From Cytidiella melzeri (taxonomy: Eukaryota > Basidiomycota > Agaricomycetes > Polyporales > Irpicaceae): a stretch of 18,321 bases of DNA. The position numbers and the translations under genes are program-made. The stretch covers positions 1-18,321 of the forward strand of contig JABYQR010000580.1 in NCBI GenBank assembly GCA_022592445.1. The letters run 5' to 3'. This document shows, in pieces, positions 16,079 to 18,321 of this stretch. The notes beneath the pieces were generated by a model. That model did no database searches, was not told the DNA's origin, and was given only the letters and a program-made list of their open reading frames with translations. Each line of letters opens with the position of its first letter. The stretch's first letter is position 1.

Positions 16079-18321
16079 TCACAAACCCATGCCAAGTAAG
16101 AAGCGACTGTGCTTTTCGCGCGCAAGAGCCTTCGTCAAAACATCGGCAACCTGATCTCCGGTAGGAACGTACTTGGGGAAAATGAGGTTGTCGTCGTAAG
16201 TGTCGCGGATGAAATGATAGCGGACTGCGATATGCTTTGTGCGCTCGTGATGCTCTGGGTTTTTGATAAGTGCGATAGCCGACTGGTTATCAATGAGTAG
16301 AGGGACAGTGTATGTCGAGGCGAGACGTCCAATCTCGATGAGGAAAGAACGCAGCCAGACGGCCTCCTTGGTGGCATGCGACGTGGCCATATACTCAGCC
16401 TCGGTGCTAGAGAGTGCGGTCAAGTGCTGCCTCTTCAACAACCAGCTGATAGCGCCGCCCGAGAGCATGAAAACGTACCCTGTGATGGAACAACAATCGT
16501 TGACGTCCGAGGCCCAATCAGCATTGACATAGCCGATGAGGTCGGGAGAAATGCTGTCACGTGCACCTGATGGAGTGCCACGAAAGGTGAGGCGAAGGTC
16601 CTTACTCGCCTGAAGATAGCAATAGACCCGTGTAATGGCATTGAGGTGGTCACGACCCGGGGTCGCAGCGTGTTTACTCAACACGCCCACTGAAAACGCA
16701 AGGTCAGGATGGGTCCCGATCATGGCGTACATCAGTGAACCGAGCATCGACTGGTAGTTCTTGACGTCAATTTCGGGTTCTGCCGCGGCGAGCTTGAGAA
16801 GCTTTGCATTCGCGTCCATGGGAGTAGAAACCGGTCAACATTTTGTGAGTCCAAATCGATCCAGAATGGTTTTGATGAATTGTCGTTGAGACAGTTCGAG
16901 AGTGCGGTTTGCACGGTCGCAAACAATCTCCATATTGAGGATCCAGCAAGCTTCGCCCAAATCTGTCATCTCAAAACGACGAGAGAACTCGGCCTTGAGT
17001 TGTAGTACCTTGGCAAGATCCTTCCCGAAGATGAGCGTGTCGTCGACGTACACCGCGCAAATCATGAACGAATTGCCTTCCTTCTTGAAGAAGACGGCAT
17101 GGTCGTAGTGTGAGCGCGTGAAGTCGAGATCTTTGAACTCCTTGAGTAGGCGTTGGTACCACTGACGGCTTGACTGCCTAAGACCGTACAGAGATTTCTT
17201 GAGCTTCCAGATATTACCTTTGTCGGCCTGAAAACCGAGGGGACATCTCATGTAAATCTCCTTGTCGAGCTCACCATTGAGAAATGCGGACTTGACGTCC
17301 ATTTGGTAAATTTCAAGGTCCTCCTGCGCGGAGATAGCTAGAAGAGCGCGGATGGAAGTGAATTTTGATATGGGAGCAAAAGTCTCCGTGAAGTCGATAC
17401 CCTCAACCTGCGTGAACCCCTTTGCAACGACCCTGGCCTTGTGCTTGATGACTTCGCCGTCTGGTCCTCGCTTGATGGCAAAAACCCATTGGCAGTCGAC
17501 TAGTGTGCGGTCCTTAGGCCTCGGTACCTCGTTGTAAAGCCCCGCCTTGACAAAAGCCTGCATTTCTGCGACACATGCGAGCTTCCATTCCAAGGCGTCC
17601 GGTCTGGCCATCGCTTGGGCGTAGGTCTGCGGCGCGTCGTCTAGAGATGCCTTGAGCGCGTGCTGGTCATCCGCAAAACTCGTGTCCGCGGCGTCGTGGA
17701 AAACGTCGTTGTTGTCGGGTTGGTTCTGCTGGTCTGGTGCCTCCTGCTGTCTTGCATCCCGAAGGGCCTTTACAGCCTCAATTGAAGCCTTGTTGCGAGA
17801 GTCCAAGGAGAATTTAGGGTGATCATCTTGGTCAGGCGCTCGGTGCAATCGAGTGGAGCGACGAAGCTCTGGAGCAGGGATCAGTACAGGGTATGGCTGA
17901 GGGGCGACCTGAGCGGGTACACGGCGAGTGCGTGACCAAGTGGCAGGTACACAAGCGGGTACAACCGGAGGGAGAACTTCCTCTTGGATATGCTCCTGAG
18001 GAGGAGATGGTGCTCGCAGAGGTGGTTGGATTGCTTTGGACTCCTCGTCCTGTACGTCCGTCAACGCATTCGACGACTTGTCCTTGGCGATGGGAACCGC
18101 TGGAGCGTCATCATCCGGAGAGGGACCGCCTGTGACTGTAGGCAGTGGGGTGTCAAGGGTGTCGTCATTGTCGATAACAACACGGTTCACCGGGAGATTG
18201 AGGCCTTCGTCAAAGATAACATCGTGTGACTCGAAGATGCGGCCAGTTGGGCGATGGACAACGGCGTACGCCTTTCGATTTTTGGCGTATCCCAGAAAGA
18301 CGCATTCAAGCAATTTGGGAT
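16079..18321 (-). pseudogene. pol: Copia Pol: integrase tail, reverse transcriptase and RNase H, one in-frame TGA, partial
   Basis: One minus-strand frame runs from the right edge to the stop at 16079-16081. It opens with the integrase C-terminus (LECVFLGYAKNRKAYAV, then FESHDVIFDEG), a long acidic/proline-rich linker, and the Copia RT. Counting from 18313, RT starts near residue 240 and holds Asp339 in QMDVKSAFLNG and YVDD at 422-425, so the catalytic residues are intact. A single TGA at 16835-16837 follows FGLTKC; the same frame resumes PVSTPMDAN and continues to RNase H with YVNADWASD, LSSTEAEYMA and IDNQSAIALIKN. The protein would copy and integrate the element. Apart from that TGA it looks young. 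Gag, protease and the integrase core lie beyond 18321. Confidence 0.92.

Larger units (their letters stand above)
15713..18321 (-). mobile_element. Ty1/Copia LTR retrotransposon, 3' half
   Basis: Integrase precedes RT and RNase H, the order that defines Copia. The element reads right to left, and its 3' LTR closes it at about 15713. It is continuous beyond the right edge. Compared with the Gypsy element it is much less damaged, so it is probably a later arrival. Confidence 0.88.

Overview
The window reads as a transposon graveyard from a filamentous fungus, most likely a basidiomycete (Agaricomycete-like). The reasons are short introns of about 50-70 bp with GT..AG ends, Ty3/Gypsy and Copia retroelements, a multi-copy-type Ulp1 (C48) protease gene, and remnants of a Gti1/Pac2 (WOPR) regulator, a glyoxal-oxidase-type copper radical oxidase and a DUF6830-like transposon protein. 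Nothing looks bacterial, organellar or viral. I see no tRNA, rRNA or CRISPR. No gene is fully intact; the Ulp1 gene comes closest.

Layout. (1) 1-4157, minus strand: the 5' two thirds of a decayed Gypsy element. It has a 758-bp 5' LTR (3400-4157) with a TATA box, a Tf1-like self-priming site, an extra ORF ahead of gag, a frameshifted gag with a CCHC knuckle, and a broken protease/RT that runs off the left edge. (2) 4137-5498, minus: a two-intron Ulp1 protease gene with an intact catalytic tetrad, cut in its third exon by the Gypsy LTR. (3) 5774-13452: about 7.7 kb bounded by ~0.9-kb inverted repeats. It holds a near-perfect hairpin, three gene fragments (copper radical oxidase C-terminus, WOPR factor, DUF6830 protein), and a 10-bp minisatellite that was itself hit by a solo LTR with a clear 5-bp target duplication. 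(4) 13459-15197: a second copy of the Gypsy LTR without internal sequence, a spacer, and a second solo LTR of the other family, again with a perfect 5-bp target duplication. (5) 15713-18321, minus: the 3' half of a Copia element (integrase tail, RT, RNase H, 3' LTR). It is open at the right edge and interrupted only by one in-frame TGA.

How it fits together. The best candidate for something undescribed is the inverted-repeat unit in (3). It may be a dead, gene-fragment-carrying DNA transposon whose arms carry clustered GCAATACTA-type subterminal motifs. The inner halves of the arms are much more alike than the outer halves. Other notable points are the self-priming geometry of the Gypsy element, the LTR-terminated Ulp1 reading frame, and the fact that most inferred point lesions are CGA-to-TGA or other CpG transitions, as expected from methylation or RIP-like decay. 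Names rest on motif recognition by eye; no database was searched.
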